A stretch of 64,000 bases of DNA, from positions 310,001-374,000 of the forward strand of contig NZ_BMFJ01000002.1 of the NCBI RefSeq assembly GCF_014638275.1. Direction: 5' to 3'. The position numbers and the translations under genes were made by a program. Positions 52,415 through 60,957 of this stretch are shown piece by piece. This DNA comes from Primorskyibacter flagellatus (GTDB lineage Bacteria; Pseudomonadota; Alphaproteobacteria; Rhodobacterales; Rhodobacteraceae). Within the stretch, counting starts at the first letter, position 1. The number at the start of each line of letters is the position of its first letter. Under the pieces are notes generated by a model. It saw only the letters and a program-made list of their open reading frames with translations, did no database searches and was not told the DNA's origin.

Positions 52415-53308
52415 GTGACGGATCTGATGGAAGCGGAAAAGGCGCGGGCGGCGGAGTGGTTCGTCGGCCTGCGCGACCGGATCGTGGCGGCCTTCGAGGA
52501 ACTGGAACTGTCGCAGACAAGCGGACCGCTGGCGGACCAGCCGCCCGGCCGGTTCGAGGTGAGCCGCACCCGCCGCGCCGCCCCCGAAGGCGAGGACGCG
52601 GGTGGCGGCCTGATGAGCGTGATGCGCGGTGGCCGGGTGTTCGAGAAGGTCGGCGTCAATGTCTCCACCGTCTTCGGCGCGCTCGGAGCCGAGGCGCAGG
52701 CGGCCATGGCAGCGCGGCGCGGCCTGCCCGGCATGACTGAGGACCCGAGGTTCTGGGCCAGCGGAATCAGCCTGGTCGCCCACATGCAGAACCCGCACTG
52801 CCCCGCCGTCCACATGAACACGCGGATGTTCTGGACGCCGCATGGCTGGTGGTTCGGCGGCGGCGCGGACCTGAACCCCTGCATCGAATATGACGGGGAC
52901 ACCGCGCATTTCCACGAGGTGCTGAAGGCGCATTGCGAACCGCACGGGGCCGGGGAATACGACCGGCTGAAGGCCTGGGCGGACGACTATTTCCATATCC
53001 CGCACCGCGGTCGCGCGCGCGGGGTTGGCGGAATCTTCCTTGACGATCACTGCACCGGCGACTGGGAGGCAGACTTTGCCTTTGTCCGCGACATCGGCAG
53101 CGCCTTCCTGCCCGCCTACCTGCCGCTGGTCGAGCGTCGCCGGGGCATGGACTGGGACGCGGAGGAGAAGGAAATCCAGCTGGTGCACCGCGGCCTCTAT
53201 GCGGAATACAACCTCGTCTACGACCGCGGCACGAAATTCGGTCTCGCCACCGGGCATGATGCCAACGCTGTCCTGATGAGCCTGCCGCCCATGGCGAAGT
53301 GGGTCTGA
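52415..53308 (+). CDS. hemF: Oxygen-dependent coproporphyrinogen III oxidase
   Basis: A 297-residue HemF that oxidatively decarboxylates coproporphyrinogen III to protoporphyrinogen IX using O2. Landmarks are GGGLMSVMRGGRVFEKVGVN, ISLVAHMQNPHCPAVHMNTR, WWFGGGADLNPCI, HRGRARGVGGIFLDD and LYAEYNLVYDRGTKFGL. GTG 52415 gives an N-terminus TDLMEAEKARAAEW typical of the family and has AAGGA at the correct spacing; an in-frame ATG at 52400 lies in the dispersed repeat. It ends 9 bases from the convergent histidine kinase gene. Confidence 0.95.
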   Translation: MTDLMEAEKARAAEWFVGLRDRIVAAFEELELSQTSGPLADQPPGRFEVSRTRRAAPEGEDAGGGLMSVMRGGRVFEKVGVNVSTVFGALGAEAQAAMAARRGLPGMTEDPRFWASGISLVAHMQNPHCPAVHMNTRMFWTPHGWWFGGGADLNPCIEYDGDTAHFHEVLKAHCEPHGAGEYDRLKAWADDYFHIPHRGRARGVGGIFLDDHCTGDWEADFAFVRDIGSAFLPAYLPLVERRRGMDWDAEEKEIQLVHRGLYAEYNLVYDRGTKFGLATGHDANAVLMSLPPMAKWV

Positions 53309-53317
53309 ACCCGGCGG

Positions 53318-55042
53318 TCAGACGTTTTCCAGCGCCTTGCCCGACAGTGCGATGTCGACCGTGATCGAGAAGCTTTCGTCATCCTCGTGCAGAACCGGCC
53401 TTGTGCCAAGCTGGGAGGCGAAGGCTTCGATCAGCTGACGCCCCAGACCGCTTCCGGTTGGCGCGGCACCGATCTCCGTCACCTCGCGACCCTTGGAGTT
53501 GGCGACGCTGAAACGGCAGGAATTTTCGCCGGTCCGGATCAGCGCGATGCGGATCCAGGGCTTGTCCGCCCCCTCGGGGCGGCCGAAATACTTGATCGCG
53601 TTGGTCACGGCTTCGGTCGCCAGCAGCGACAGGGGCACCGCCTGGTCGGGCGACAGGATGACCTCTTCCACCTGCACTTCGACATCGGCGGTCTGCTGGC
53701 GCGGCAGGGCGCTCTTGATGACCTGATCGAGAATATCCTCGAGCAACCCGTCCGCGCGCAGGTTTGCCAGCCGCGCGGTGTGGTAGAGGTTCGAATGCAC
53801 GGTAGCGAGCCCCAGCACCCGATCCTGGATCCGGCGCAGCGTGCCCTTGGTTTCCGTGTCGCCGGACTTCCGCACCTCCATGTTGATGATGGAAGCGATG
53901 AGCTGGAGGTTGTTCTTCACCCGGTGGTGAACCTCCTTCAGCAGGACGTTCTTTTCATGCAGGTTGTTTTCCAGTTCGGCCGTATCGCGGGTGATGCGGT
54001 CGACCATGTTGTCGAAGGTTTCCTCGATCTGGATCAGCTCGGTCGGGGCGCGGCCATGAGCCAGCAGCCCCGGCTCCTGATGCACGTAGGTCGCGCCGAA
54101 GCGGCGCATCTTCTGACGCAGCAGCCGGATGTGACGGATGACGAGCCGGTGCACCGCGAAATAGGCCACCACCAGCGACACGAGCCACATCAGCAGCGGG
54201 AAGGCCATGGCAGAGCGGCTGATGAGGTCCTCGTCATTGGTGCCGCTTTCCACCGGCCAGACTGACACGGCGAATACCACGCCGGGCACGATCGGCGTCA
54301 CGGAGTAGACCCGCGGCACGCCGGTCTTGTCTACAGCACGGAAGGCGTTGAACTGGCGATAGAGCTGGGAATTCAGATCGCGGAAGGCGGGCAGCCGCTG
54401 CGCCGCGGTCTGGGGCTCCTCCATCGACAGCAGGACCTCACCGTCGACGTTGATGGTGATGAGGTCGACCGGCCTGGAGGGACCGGTGAAATCCGGGTCG
54501 AACCGGGCATTGGCGCGTGGCAGCGACAGGGAGATGTAGCCGATGTAGTTGCCGCCCTGGAACACCGGTTGCGCGATCACCATGACCGACTGCCCCGACA
54601 CGATCCCCTTGTCGGTGGATTTCATCAGCGGCTTGGGGTCCGCTGTCATCTCCTTGAACGTCGCCGCAGACCGCAGGTCCGAAGCCTGCCCGCGTGAATT
54701 GCAGCGCGACACGCCGTTGACGTCGACGAAGAGCGCCAGCGCGAAGGCCGGATGCGAGCGGATGAAACCTTCCATCAGGTCCGAACAGCCGGCGAGATCG
54801 ATGTCCATCGACAGGATCGCCCCGCCCAGCACCCGGGCCGAGGCGAACCCTTCGTGGATCAGGTCGCTCTGGCGTTCCGCGGCGGCGACGGTCTGACCGA
54901 GGTAGGCGGAGCGGGTCAGCGCCTCGGCCTTCTCGACGACGGAGCGGGTCTGGTAGAGGGAGATCAAGCCAATGGGCAGCAGGGCGATGGACAACATGGC
55001 CACCACCCGCACCCCAAGCTTGTCGAAAATGTGTAGTCCCAC
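53318..55042 (-). CDS. HisKA_2-type membrane sensor histidine kinase
   Basis: A 574-residue kinase. A helix at 12-30, a periplasmic sensor domain (about 31-275) and a second helix at about 280-300 are followed by a HAMP-like stretch and a HisKA_2 dimerisation domain with LLKEVHHRVKNNLQLIASI, phospho-acceptor probably His372. The C-terminal ATPase domain has LSLLATEAVTNAIKYFG (N-box) and GSGLGRQLIEAF. It lies 11 bases after ecfG in the same direction, so nepR-ecfG-kinase form one operon, and it is a likely input kinase for PhyR. Confidence 0.92.
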   Translation of the reverse strand: MGLHIFDKLGVRVVAMLSIALLPIGLISLYQTRSVVEKAEALTRSAYLGQTVAAAERQSDLIHEGFASARVLGGAILSMDIDLAGCSDLMEGFIRSHPAFALALFVDVNGVSRCNSRGQASDLRSAATFKEMTADPKPLMKSTDKGIVSGQSVMVIAQPVFQGGNYIGYISLSLPRANARFDPDFTGPSRPVDLITINVDGEVLLSMEEPQTAAQRLPAFRDLNSQLYRQFNAFRAVDKTGVPRVYSVTPIVPGVVFAVSVWPVESGTNDEDLISRSAMAFPLLMWLVSLVVAYFAVHRLVIRHIRLLRQKMRRFGATYVHQEPGLLAHGRAPTELIQIEETFDNMVDRITRDTAELENNLHEKNVLLKEVHHRVKNNLQLIASIINMEVRKSGDTETKGTLRRIQDRVLGLATVHSNLYHTARLANLRADGLLEDILDQVIKSALPRQQTADVEVQVEEVILSPDQAVPLSLLATEAVTNAIKYFGRPEGADKPWIRIALIRTGENSCRFSVANSKGREVTEIGAAPTGSGLGRQLIEAFASQLGTRPVLHEDDESFSITVDIALSGKALENV

Positions 55043-55053
55043 TCGGGTGTCCG

Positions 55054-55608
55054 CTACATGGATTTCATCTGCGCGGCCGACATGACGGCCATGGTGGACT
55101 GATCTGTCAGCTCCATGGCCCCGTCTTCATCCAGGTTGAGCAGTTCGCTCAGCCTTGCCCGACCGCGATTGGCCCGGCTCTTGATCGTTCCGACGGCACA
55201 GCCGCACATCTCCGCCGCTTCCTCGTAGGAAAATCCGGAGGCGCCGACAAGCAGCAACGCTTCGCGCTGTTCGTCCGGCAGGGTCACGAAGGCCCGTTCG
55301 AAATCCTTAAGCGCAAGACGTCCGTCATGGTCCGGCTTGGTGGCGAGGTTCGCGGAAAACGCGCCGTCCACGTCCGCGACCTCACGGCCGGAGCGGCGAC
55401 GGGCGGAATAGAAGGTGTTGCGAAGGATCGTGAACAGCCAGGCGCGCAGGTTGGTGCCGACCTTGAACTTGTCCATGTTTGTCCAGGCCTTCACGATCGT
55501 GTCCTGGACCAGGTCATCGGCCTGAGCGGAGTTGCGGCAGAGGCTCATGGCGAAAGCCCGGAGCGACGGCAGATGCTCGACAAGCTCCTCTCGCGGATCG
55601 GCACTCAT
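55054..55608 (-). CDS. ecfG: General stress sigma factor EcfG
   Basis: A 184-residue ECF sigma factor. Region 2 is LVQDTIVKAWTNMDKFKVGTNLRAWLFTILRNTFYSARRR, and region 4 is LPDEQREALLLVGASGFSYEEAAEMCGCAVGTIKSRANRGRARL. The match and the neighbours identify EcfG (sigma-EcfG/SigT), which recognises GGAAC-N16/17-CGTT. Its ATG shares one base with the nepR stop (TAATG), so translation is coupled. Confidence 0.95.
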   Translation of the reverse strand: MSADPREELVEHLPSLRAFAMSLCRNSAQADDLVQDTIVKAWTNMDKFKVGTNLRAWLFTILRNTFYSARRRSGREVADVDGAFSANLATKPDHDGRLALKDFERAFVTLPDEQREALLLVGASGFSYEEAAEMCGCAVGTIKSRANRGRARLSELLNLDEDGAMELTDQSTMAVMSAAQMKSM

Positions 55609-55760
55609 TATGCGGAATCCCCGCTGCCCTGCTTCTTCAGCTGTTCAAGAAGAGTCTTGAAACGGTCGGGGAGGTCCTCTTCAACGGTCTGCTGGTAAAC
55701 TCGTTTTAGATTCTCGTCGATTTGCCGTTTGACGTGTTCGTTTTCACTGTCGTGCGCCAT
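55608..55760 (-). CDS. nepR: Anti-sigma factor NepR
   Basis: A 50-residue protein with the NepR core QIDENLKRVYQQTVEEDL and PDRFKTLLEQLKK. NepR binds EcfG until phosphorylated PhyR, which mimics a sigma factor, takes it away. Start ATG 55760, stop TAA overlapping the ecfG ATG by one base. It is divergent from phyR across 103 bases. Confidence 0.95.
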   Translation of the reverse strand: MAHDSENEHVKRQIDENLKRVYQQTVEEDLPDRFKTLLEQLKKQGSGDSA

Positions 55761-55801
55761 GGGCCTACTTTGCTACTGCCATTCGTAATCCACCTTTTCT
55801 G

Positions 55802-55834
55802 GGAACCTAACGCAGGTGACGGGCGTTGGGTTCC
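55802..55834. promoter_or_regulatory. Overlapping divergent EcfG promoters for phyR and nepR-ecfG
   Basis: On the plus strand GGAAC (55802-55806) and CGTT (55824-55827) are spaced by 17 bases and point to phyR. On the minus strand GGAAC (55834-55830) and CGTT (55812-55809) are also spaced by 17 bases and point to nepR-ecfG. Both promoters share the same 33 bp, whose ends are inverted repeats. EcfG thus can drive its own operon and phyR. Confidence 0.88.
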
Positions 55835-55863
55835 AAGAAAACGCAAAAAAGGCATACTGCACG

Positions 55864-56676
55864 ATGAACCAGACGGTGGGGTCCGAAGACTTTGCAATGA
55901 ACGTGGCGATGGAACTTCCCTACCTTCGCCGATATGCCCGCGCGCTGACAGGCAGTCAGACCTCGGGCGACAATTACGCGGCCGCGACGCTTGAGGCCAT
56001 GCTGGAGGATCCGGGCCTTGTTGACCGGACCAAGAATACCCGGCTTGCCCTGTTCGGTGCGTTCCATGCGATATGGACCAGTTCCGGCGCCCCGGTGGCG
56101 GTCGAGGAAAGCGGCATTGCCGCACGCGCGCAGGATCACCTGTCGCGCCTGACGCCGAACACGCGCGAAGCGCTTCTGCTGGCGACGATCGAGGATTTCA
56201 GCACCGATCAGATCGGCGAGATCATGGGCATCGGCCGGTCCGAGGCCGAGGAACTGGTGCGGATCGCGCAGCGCGAACTGGCCGAAAGCGTCACCGGCCG
56301 CGTCATGGTCATCGAGGACGAGGCGATCATCGCCATGGACCTGCAGTCCATCGTCTCTGAAATGGGCCACACCGTCACCGGCGTCGCCCGCACGCGGAGC
56401 GAGGCGGTTGCCCTTGGCAAGGCAGAACGTCCGGACCTGATCTTTGCCGACATCCAACTGGCCGACAATTCCTCGGGCATCGACGCGGTGAACGACCTGC
56501 TGGCCGAACTCGGCGACGTGCCGGTGATCTTCATCACCGCCTATCCGGAACGGCTGTTGACCGGAGAGAAGGCCGAGCCCGCCTTCCTCATCACGAAGCC
56601 CTACACCGAAGAGCAGGTGCGTCTGGCCGCGAGCCAGGCGATGTTCTTCGCCTCCACCGAGACGCTTCAGCACTGA
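55864..56676 (+). CDS. phyR: General stress response regulator PhyR
   Basis: A 270-residue protein. Residues 1-140 are a sigma-factor-like domain (LPYLRRYARALTGSQTSGDNYA and LTPNTREALLLATIEDFSTDQIGEIMGI), and 146-265 a receiver with the acidic pair E151-D152, phospho-acceptor Asp196 in LIFADIQL and Lys245. Phosphorylation frees the sigma-like part to bind NepR and so release EcfG. ATG 55864 is 30 bases after the EcfG promoter. Confidence 0.96.
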   Translation: MNQTVGSEDFAMNVAMELPYLRRYARALTGSQTSGDNYAAATLEAMLEDPGLVDRTKNTRLALFGAFHAIWTSSGAPVAVEESGIAARAQDHLSRLTPNTREALLLATIEDFSTDQIGEIMGIGRSEAEELVRIAQRELAESVTGRVMVIEDEAIIAMDLQSIVSEMGHTVTGVARTRSEAVALGKAERPDLIFADIQLADNSSGIDAVNDLLAELGDVPVIFITAYPERLLTGEKAEPAFLITKPYTEEQVRLAASQAMFFASTETLQH

Positions 56677-56696
56677 CGTTTCCGACAGGATCGGAC

Positions 56697-56730
56697 GAAA
56701 ACGGGCGGCCCGGAAGGACCGCCCGTTTTC
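56697..56730. terminator. Bidirectional terminator after phyR
   Basis: GAAAACGGGCGG and CCGCCCGTTTTC form a 12-bp stem around a 10-base loop. The A and T runs in the stem supply a U run for both directions; it separates phyR from the convergent DUF1328 gene. Confidence 0.8.
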
Positions 56731-56750
56731 ATGTTGGGTCTGCGCGCGCA

Positions 56751-56921
56751 TCAGGGCGTGCGGCCGCGCAGGGCGCGGGCAACCATCGCAATCACGAACA
56801 GCACCAGGAAGATGACGAACAGGATCTGCGCGATCCCCGCCGAAGCGCTGGCAATGCCGCCGAACCCGAAGACGGCGGCGATGATGGCGATGATAAAGAA
56901 GGTAACGGCCCAATAAAGCAT
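56751..56921 (-). CDS. DUF1328 (YtjA-family) small membrane protein
   Basis: A 56-residue protein of two membrane helices: [22 protein letters not shown] and [21 protein letters not shown]. It is a YtjA/DUF1328 protein, a family commonly found in stress regulons, with unknown mechanism. GGAAAT precedes ATG 56921. A near-match EcfG promoter lies about 50-80 bases upstream. Confidence 0.88.
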   Translation of the reverse strand: MLYWAVTFFIIAIIAAVFGFGGIASASAGIAQILFVIFLVLFVIAMVARALRGRTP

Positions 56922-56973
56922 TGGATTTCCTTTCGATTTTTCATCAACGCGAAAGTCTGCGTTCTGCGGGACA

Positions 56974-56999
56974 AACAGCCGGTGAGGCGTTTCGGTTCC
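56974..56999 (-). promoter_or_regulatory. Near-match EcfG promoter for the DUF1328 gene
   Basis: On the minus strand GGAAC (56999-56995), 17 bases, then TGTT (56977-56974), one mismatch from CGTT. The distance to ATG 56921 is suitable. Confidence 0.5.
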
Positions 57000-57106
57000 C
57001 TCGGGCAGCATCCGGTCACGTCCGGCGAAAAAAAATTTGCGCACGCGGGAACCGGATGTGAAAACGCGCGTTAACCATCAAGGCGTCCCCAAGCGCCTGT
57101 CCCTCA

Positions 57107-57151
57107 ATGACTGGCGGGGATATCCCCGATTTACCTCTCCCCGCCAGTCAT
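57107..57151. repeat. Inverted repeat between the two small membrane protein genes
   Basis: ATGACTGGCGGGGA and TCCCCGCCAGTCAT form a perfect 14-bp stem with a 17-base loop, about 90 bases upstream of the PLDc_N gene. No U tract follows. Function unknown. Confidence 0.6.
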
Positions 57152-57188
57152 ATCCCTCCTAATACATTGCAATTAATCATGAAAAACC

Positions 57189-57213
57189 GGAACCTGGCGG
57201 GCCGGTCGGCGTT
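57189..57213 (+). promoter_or_regulatory. EcfG promoter for the PLDc_N gene
   Basis: GGAAC (57189-57193) and CGTT (57210-57213) are spaced by 16 bases, a full consensus match, 28 bases before the gene. Confidence 0.8.
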
Positions 57214-57241
57214 GACTCCGCGAACAGAGACGGAGTGTATC

Positions 57242-57433
57242 ATGCTGGAAATTTCTGGAATTGGCGGACTCATCATCCTTGCCCTGGACATCTGGGCCAT
57301 CGTATCGATTGTCGGATCGCGGGCTTCGACAGGATCGAAAGTGCTCTGGGTCCTTCTCGTACTCATCCTTCCGGTGCTCGGCTTCATCATCTGGCTGTTC
57401 GCCGGCCCGCGCAGCACACGCGGAATGGCCTGA
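57242..57433 (+). CDS. PLDc_N-domain small membrane protein
   Basis: A 63-residue protein of two helices (IGGLIILALDIWAIVSIVGS and VLWVLLVLILPVLGFIIWLFAGPR), the pattern of the phospholipase D nuclease N-terminal (PLDc_N) domain without any nuclease. A full EcfG promoter suggests an envelope role in the general stress response. CGGAG lies 8 bases before ATG 57242. A terminator follows. Confidence 0.85.
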   Translation: MLEISGIGGLIILALDIWAIVSIVGSRASTGSKVLWVLLVLILPVLGFIIWLFAGPRSTRGMA

Positions 57434-57455
57434 CCGCCGACACCGACACCGCCTA

Positions 57456-57479
57456 CGCCGCCCCGAGGGGCGGCGTTTT
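57456..57479 (+). terminator. Intrinsic terminator after the PLDc_N gene
   Basis: CGCCGCCC and GGGCGGCG form a perfect 8-bp stem with a CGAG tetraloop, followed by TTTTG. Confidence 0.75.
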
Positions 57480-57558
57480 GCGTTGCCGCCGTGCAGCACC
57501 CGCCCGCTTGCCCTCGGCCGCGCCGAAGCTAGACTTGGGTCATGAGGAAAGGGTCCCG

Positions 57559-58401
57559 GTGAAACGCGCGTTCCAGATCGTTAAGGGCATGGCCAACGGC
57601 GTCGCCGACAAGAACCTCAGCCTGATTGCCGCCGGCGTCGCCTTTTACTCCATGCTTGCGCTCTTTCCCGGCATTGCCGCCGTCATCGCGATCTGGGGCC
57701 TGCTCGCCGACCCGCATGTGTTGATCGAACAGCTTGAACTCGTGGACACCCTGCTTCCCCCCGACGTCACCAGCCTGCTGGCCAGCCAGATCAACGCCCT
57801 GTCCAACGCCAGCGGCGACAAGCTGGGCTGGGCCGGCCTGATCTCGACCATGCTGGCGATCTGGTCCGCGCGCTCGGGCGTGGCGGCCCTGATGCTGGGT
57901 CTCAACGCCATCCATGAACGACAGAACCGGGGCAGCCTGCGCCACTACCTCGCCTCTCTTGTCCTGACCCTTGCCCTGCTCGGCGTGTCCATGGTCACCC
58001 TGTCCGCCGTCGTCATCGTGCCGATTGTATTCACCATCATCCCGCTTGGTCCGATCACCGCCATGATGGTGGAGGCCTTCAGATGGGCCTCCGCCATCTT
58101 TGTGCTGCTCGCGGGGCTTGCGGTCATCTATCGCTTCGGTCCGAACAACCGCGGCGAACGGATGAAATGGATCACTCCCGGTGCGGGGCTGGCCGTGGCG
58201 CTCTGGGCGGTCGCGTCCTACGGATTCTCGCTCTACCTGACGAATTTCGCCAATTACAATCAGGTCTACGGCTCCATCGGGGCCGCCATCGCCATGCTGA
58301 TCTGGCTTTATATCAGCGCCTTCCTGATCCTGATCGGAGCCGAGCTGAACCTCCAGCTGTCCACCCGTCGCAGCCTCGACAAGGCGGTGAGCGCGGTCTA
58401 G
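57559..58401 (+). CDS. YihY/UPF0761 family membrane protein
   Basis: A 280-residue protein with six hydrophobic segments and the YihY (former BrkB/RNase BN) motifs [61 protein letters not shown] and [28 protein letters not shown]. The function is unclear; the old RNase assignment is not supported. GTG 57559 is preceded by GAGGAAAGG. Its stop overlaps that of hemE by 4 bases. Confidence 0.9.
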   Translation: MKRAFQIVKGMANGVADKNLSLIAAGVAFYSMLALFPGIAAVIAIWGLLADPHVLIEQLELVDTLLPPDVTSLLASQINALSNASGDKLGWAGLISTMLAIWSARSGVAALMLGLNAIHERQNRGSLRHYLASLVLTLALLGVSMVTLSAVVIVPIVFTIIPLGPITAMMVEAFRWASAIFVLLAGLAVIYRFGPNNRGERMKWITPGAGLAVALWAVASYGFSLYLTNFANYNQVYGSIGAAIAMLIWLYISAFLILIGAELNLQLSTRRSLDKAVSAV

Positions 58402-59426
58402 CCGCGCACCGCGTCGATCATCCGCTGTACGTTGTCCGGGTCCGCATCCGGCGTGATCCCGTGGCCGAGGTTGAAGATATGCGGCCCGCCGGAAAACGCA
58501 CGCACGATGCGCTTCGTTTCCGCCACCAGATCTTCCCCGCCTGTCACGAGATGAGACGAGGCGAGGTTCCCCTGCACGCAGCCGTCGATCTGCACATGCG
58601 TCGCCGCCCAGTCCGGCGCGACGGAGTTGTCCAGCGCCACGCAATCCGCCCCGGTCGCCCGCGCGAACCCTTCGTAGCGCGCCCCCGCCTCACGCGGGAA
58701 GGCGATGACCGGGATGCCCGGATGCCGCGCCTTCAGCGCCGCGATGATCCGCTGCGCCGGGGCCAGCGCGAAATCGTCGAAATCCTGCCCCTTGAGCGAC
58801 CCGGCCCAGCTGTCGAACAGTTTCACCACCTCTGCCCCCGCCTCGATCTGGGCCGACAGATATTCCACCGTGGCCTCCGTCAGCCGGTCGATCAGCGACG
58901 CGAACAGCGCCCGGTCCTGCGCCATCAGCGCGTGCGCCGGGGCCTGATCCGGCGTCCCGCGCCCGGCCACCATGTAGGTCGCGACGGTCCAGGGCGCGCC
59001 TGCGAACCCGATCAGCGTCGTTTCCGACGGCAGGGCGGAAGACAGGATCCGCACCGTTTCGTAGATCGGCGACAGGGTCTCGTGGACGGCCTCGGCAGGT
59101 TTCAGCGCGTCGAACTCCGCCCGGCTGGTCAGAGTGGAAAGCCGCGGCCCCTCCCCCGTCACGAACCACAAATCCGCGCCAAGCGCCTGCGGCAGAAGCA
59201 GGATGTCGGCAAACAGGATCGCCGCATCGAAGCCGTAGCGCCGGATCGGCTGGAGCGTCACCTCGGCAGCAAGATCGGGATTGTAGCAGAGTGACAGGAA
59301 ATCCCCCGCCTGCGCCCGGGTCGCCCGATACTCCGGCAGGTAGCGCCCCGCCTGCCGCATCATCCAGATCGGCGGCACGGGCAGCACCTCTCCGCGCAGC
59401 GCCCTCAGGATCGTCTTGTCAGTCAT
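58398..59426 (-). CDS. hemE: Uroporphyrinogen decarboxylase
   Basis: A 342-residue HemE. The N-terminal [17 protein letters not shown] carries the Arg residues that bind the propionates, and [29 protein letters not shown] and [15 protein letters not shown] are conserved blocks. It decarboxylates uroporphyrinogen III to coproporphyrinogen III, the substrate of HemF in this window. It is divergent from hemC with 94 bases between starts. Confidence 0.96.
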   Translation of the reverse strand: MTDKTILRALRGEVLPVPPIWMMRQAGRYLPEYRATRAQAGDFLSLCYNPDLAAEVTLQPIRRYGFDAAILFADILLLPQALGADLWFVTGEGPRLSTLTSRAEFDALKPAEAVHETLSPIYETVRILSSALPSETTLIGFAGAPWTVATYMVAGRGTPDQAPAHALMAQDRALFASLIDRLTEATVEYLSAQIEAGAEVVKLFDSWAGSLKGQDFDDFALAPAQRIIAALKARHPGIPVIAFPREAGARYEGFARATGADCVALDNSVAPDWAATHVQIDGCVQGNLASSHLVTGGEDLVAETKRIVRAFSGGPHIFNLGHGITPDADPDNVQRMIDAVRG

Positions 59427-59520
59427 CGCATCCTCCGTCCGGCCCCTCGTCGCCGGGGCGGGCCGCGAAGTCAAGCCAAGCCCACTTGCGGCGACCCCAT
59501 GCCGCGACTAGACCACCGCC

Positions 59521-60468
59521 ATGACCATCGACCTGCCCACACCGGCCCGCCCCCTGAAGATCGGCACCCGCGGCTCCCCGCTGGCGCTGGCACAGGCGCA
59601 CGAGACCCGCGACAGGCTGGCCCGCGCCTTCGATCTTCCGCCCGACGCGTTCGAGGTCTGCGTCATCCAGACCACAGGCGACCGCGTGCAGGACCGCCCG
59701 CTGAAGGAACTGGGCGGCAAGGGCCTGTTCACCCGCGAAATCGAAGCCGCGATGCTGACCGGCCAGATCGACATCGCGGTGCATTCGATGAAGGACATGC
59801 CGGTGCTCCAGCCCGAGGGGCTGGTGCTTGACTGCTACCTCCCCCGCGAGGACCCGCGCGACGCCTTCGTCTCCAACCTGCACGCCGCGCTTGCCGATAT
59901 TCCCGAAGGCGCGACTGTCGGCACCTCTTCCCTGCGCCGCCGGGCCCAGCTTCTGGTGCGCCGCCCCGACCTTACGGTGGTGGAATTCCGCGGCAATGTT
60001 CAGACCCGTCTCCGCAAGCTGTCCGAGGGTGTCGCCTGCGCCACTTTCCTCGCCATGGCCGGGCTGAACCGTCTTGGCCGGCCCGAGGTGGCCCGCGGCG
60101 CGCTCGACCCCGCCGACATGCTGCCCGCCGTCGCGCAGGGTGCCATCGGGATCGAACGCCGCGCCGACGACAGTCGCACCGCCGCGATGCTGGACGCCAT
60201 CCATGACCAGAGAACCGGGGAACAGCTGGCCGCCGAACGCGCCTTCCTCGCCGCGCTGGACGGGTCCTGCGAAACCCCGATCGCCGGGCTCGCGGAAAGG
60301 AACGGTACCACCCTGCGGCTGCGCGGCGAAATCCTGCGCCCCGACGGCACCGAGAGCCTGAGCGACGATCAGAGCGCCCCGGTCGAGGACGGAGCCGAGC
60401 TTGGCCGCGCCATGGCCGCCGCGTTGCTGGAGCGCGCCGGTCCCGGCTTCTTCGACTTCAGGACCTGA
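59521..60468 (+). CDS. hemC: Hydroxymethylbilane synthase (porphobilinogen deaminase)
   Basis: A 315-residue HemC. Landmarks are KIGTRGSPLALAQAHE, KELGGKGLFTREIEAAML, DIAVHSMKDMP, VGTSSLRRRAQLLVRRPDL, FRGNVQTRLRKL, and the Cys that carries the dipyrromethane cofactor in LDGSCETPIAG. It makes hydroxymethylbilane for cobalamin and haem precursors. The shared 94-base promoter with hemE may coordinate both. Confidence 0.97.
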   Translation: MTIDLPTPARPLKIGTRGSPLALAQAHETRDRLARAFDLPPDAFEVCVIQTTGDRVQDRPLKELGGKGLFTREIEAAMLTGQIDIAVHSMKDMPVLQPEGLVLDCYLPREDPRDAFVSNLHAALADIPEGATVGTSSLRRRAQLLVRRPDLTVVEFRGNVQTRLRKLSEGVACATFLAMAGLNRLGRPEVARGALDPADMLPAVAQGAIGIERRADDSRTAAMLDAIHDQRTGEQLAAERAFLAALDGSCETPIAGLAERNGTTLRLRGEILRPDGTESLSDDQSAPVEDGAELGRAMAAALLERAGPGFFDFRT

Positions 60469-60474
60469 CCGCGG

Positions 60475-60957
60475 TCAGGACGGCGCGCAGTCGCCGCCCG
60501 CATGACAGGCCAGCACGCGGTCGACCTGTTCCTGCGTCGGATCGGTGAAATAGCGCCCGCCGCAGGGGCCGACGTCCAGGTAGTACCCCTCGGCATCCTG
60601 CCGCAGGAAGGCCAGAACCTCCGCGTCCGCAGGCGGCACCGGTGCACACCAGACAGAGACACAGCCGACGGTGACCGTGACCGGCACAGCGATCTCTCCG
60701 CCAAAGGACTCGCCGTTGAGGAAATGTCCCTCGATCCGCGCCTCGAAGGTCTTTGGCGGGTCGTCCACGCGGTCTGGGCTGCGCATGGTTTCGCCGGACG
60801 CGGGCTCATCGTGGCTCAGCCGCCCCAGCACCACCAGATAGCTCTCGGTAGACTCCGCCGCGTCGCGGTAGCTGATCGCCACATCCGGACGCATGCAGGA
60901 CAGGGCCAGCGCCGGACCGGCCGCCAGCATCAGACCGACAAACGCAAAAACCTTCAT
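60475..60957 (-). CDS. Secreted Cys-containing protein, unknown function
   Basis: A 160-residue protein with a signal peptide ([18 protein letters not shown], cleavage before LSC). Cys residues at the mature start (LSCMRPDV), in the middle ([11 protein letters not shown]) and at the end ([14 protein letters not shown]) suggest disulfides in the periplasm. The N-terminal part faintly resembles an NTR/TIMP-like beta barrel, but this is not safe. It overlaps rppH by 4 bases. Confidence 0.72.
   Translation of the reverse strand: MKVFAFVGLMLAAGPALALSCMRPDVAISYRDAAESTESYLVVLGRLSHDEPASGETMRSPDRVDDPPKTFEARIEGHFLNGESFGGEIAVPVTVTVGCVSVWCAPVPPADAEVLAFLRQDAEGYYLDVGPCGGRYFTDPTQEQVDRVLACHAGGDCAPS

Noticed and set aside
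55816..55863. Longer N-terminus for PhyR starting at 55816
   Set aside because: The extra codons lie across the EcfG promoter and expected transcription start; ATG 55864 fits the family.
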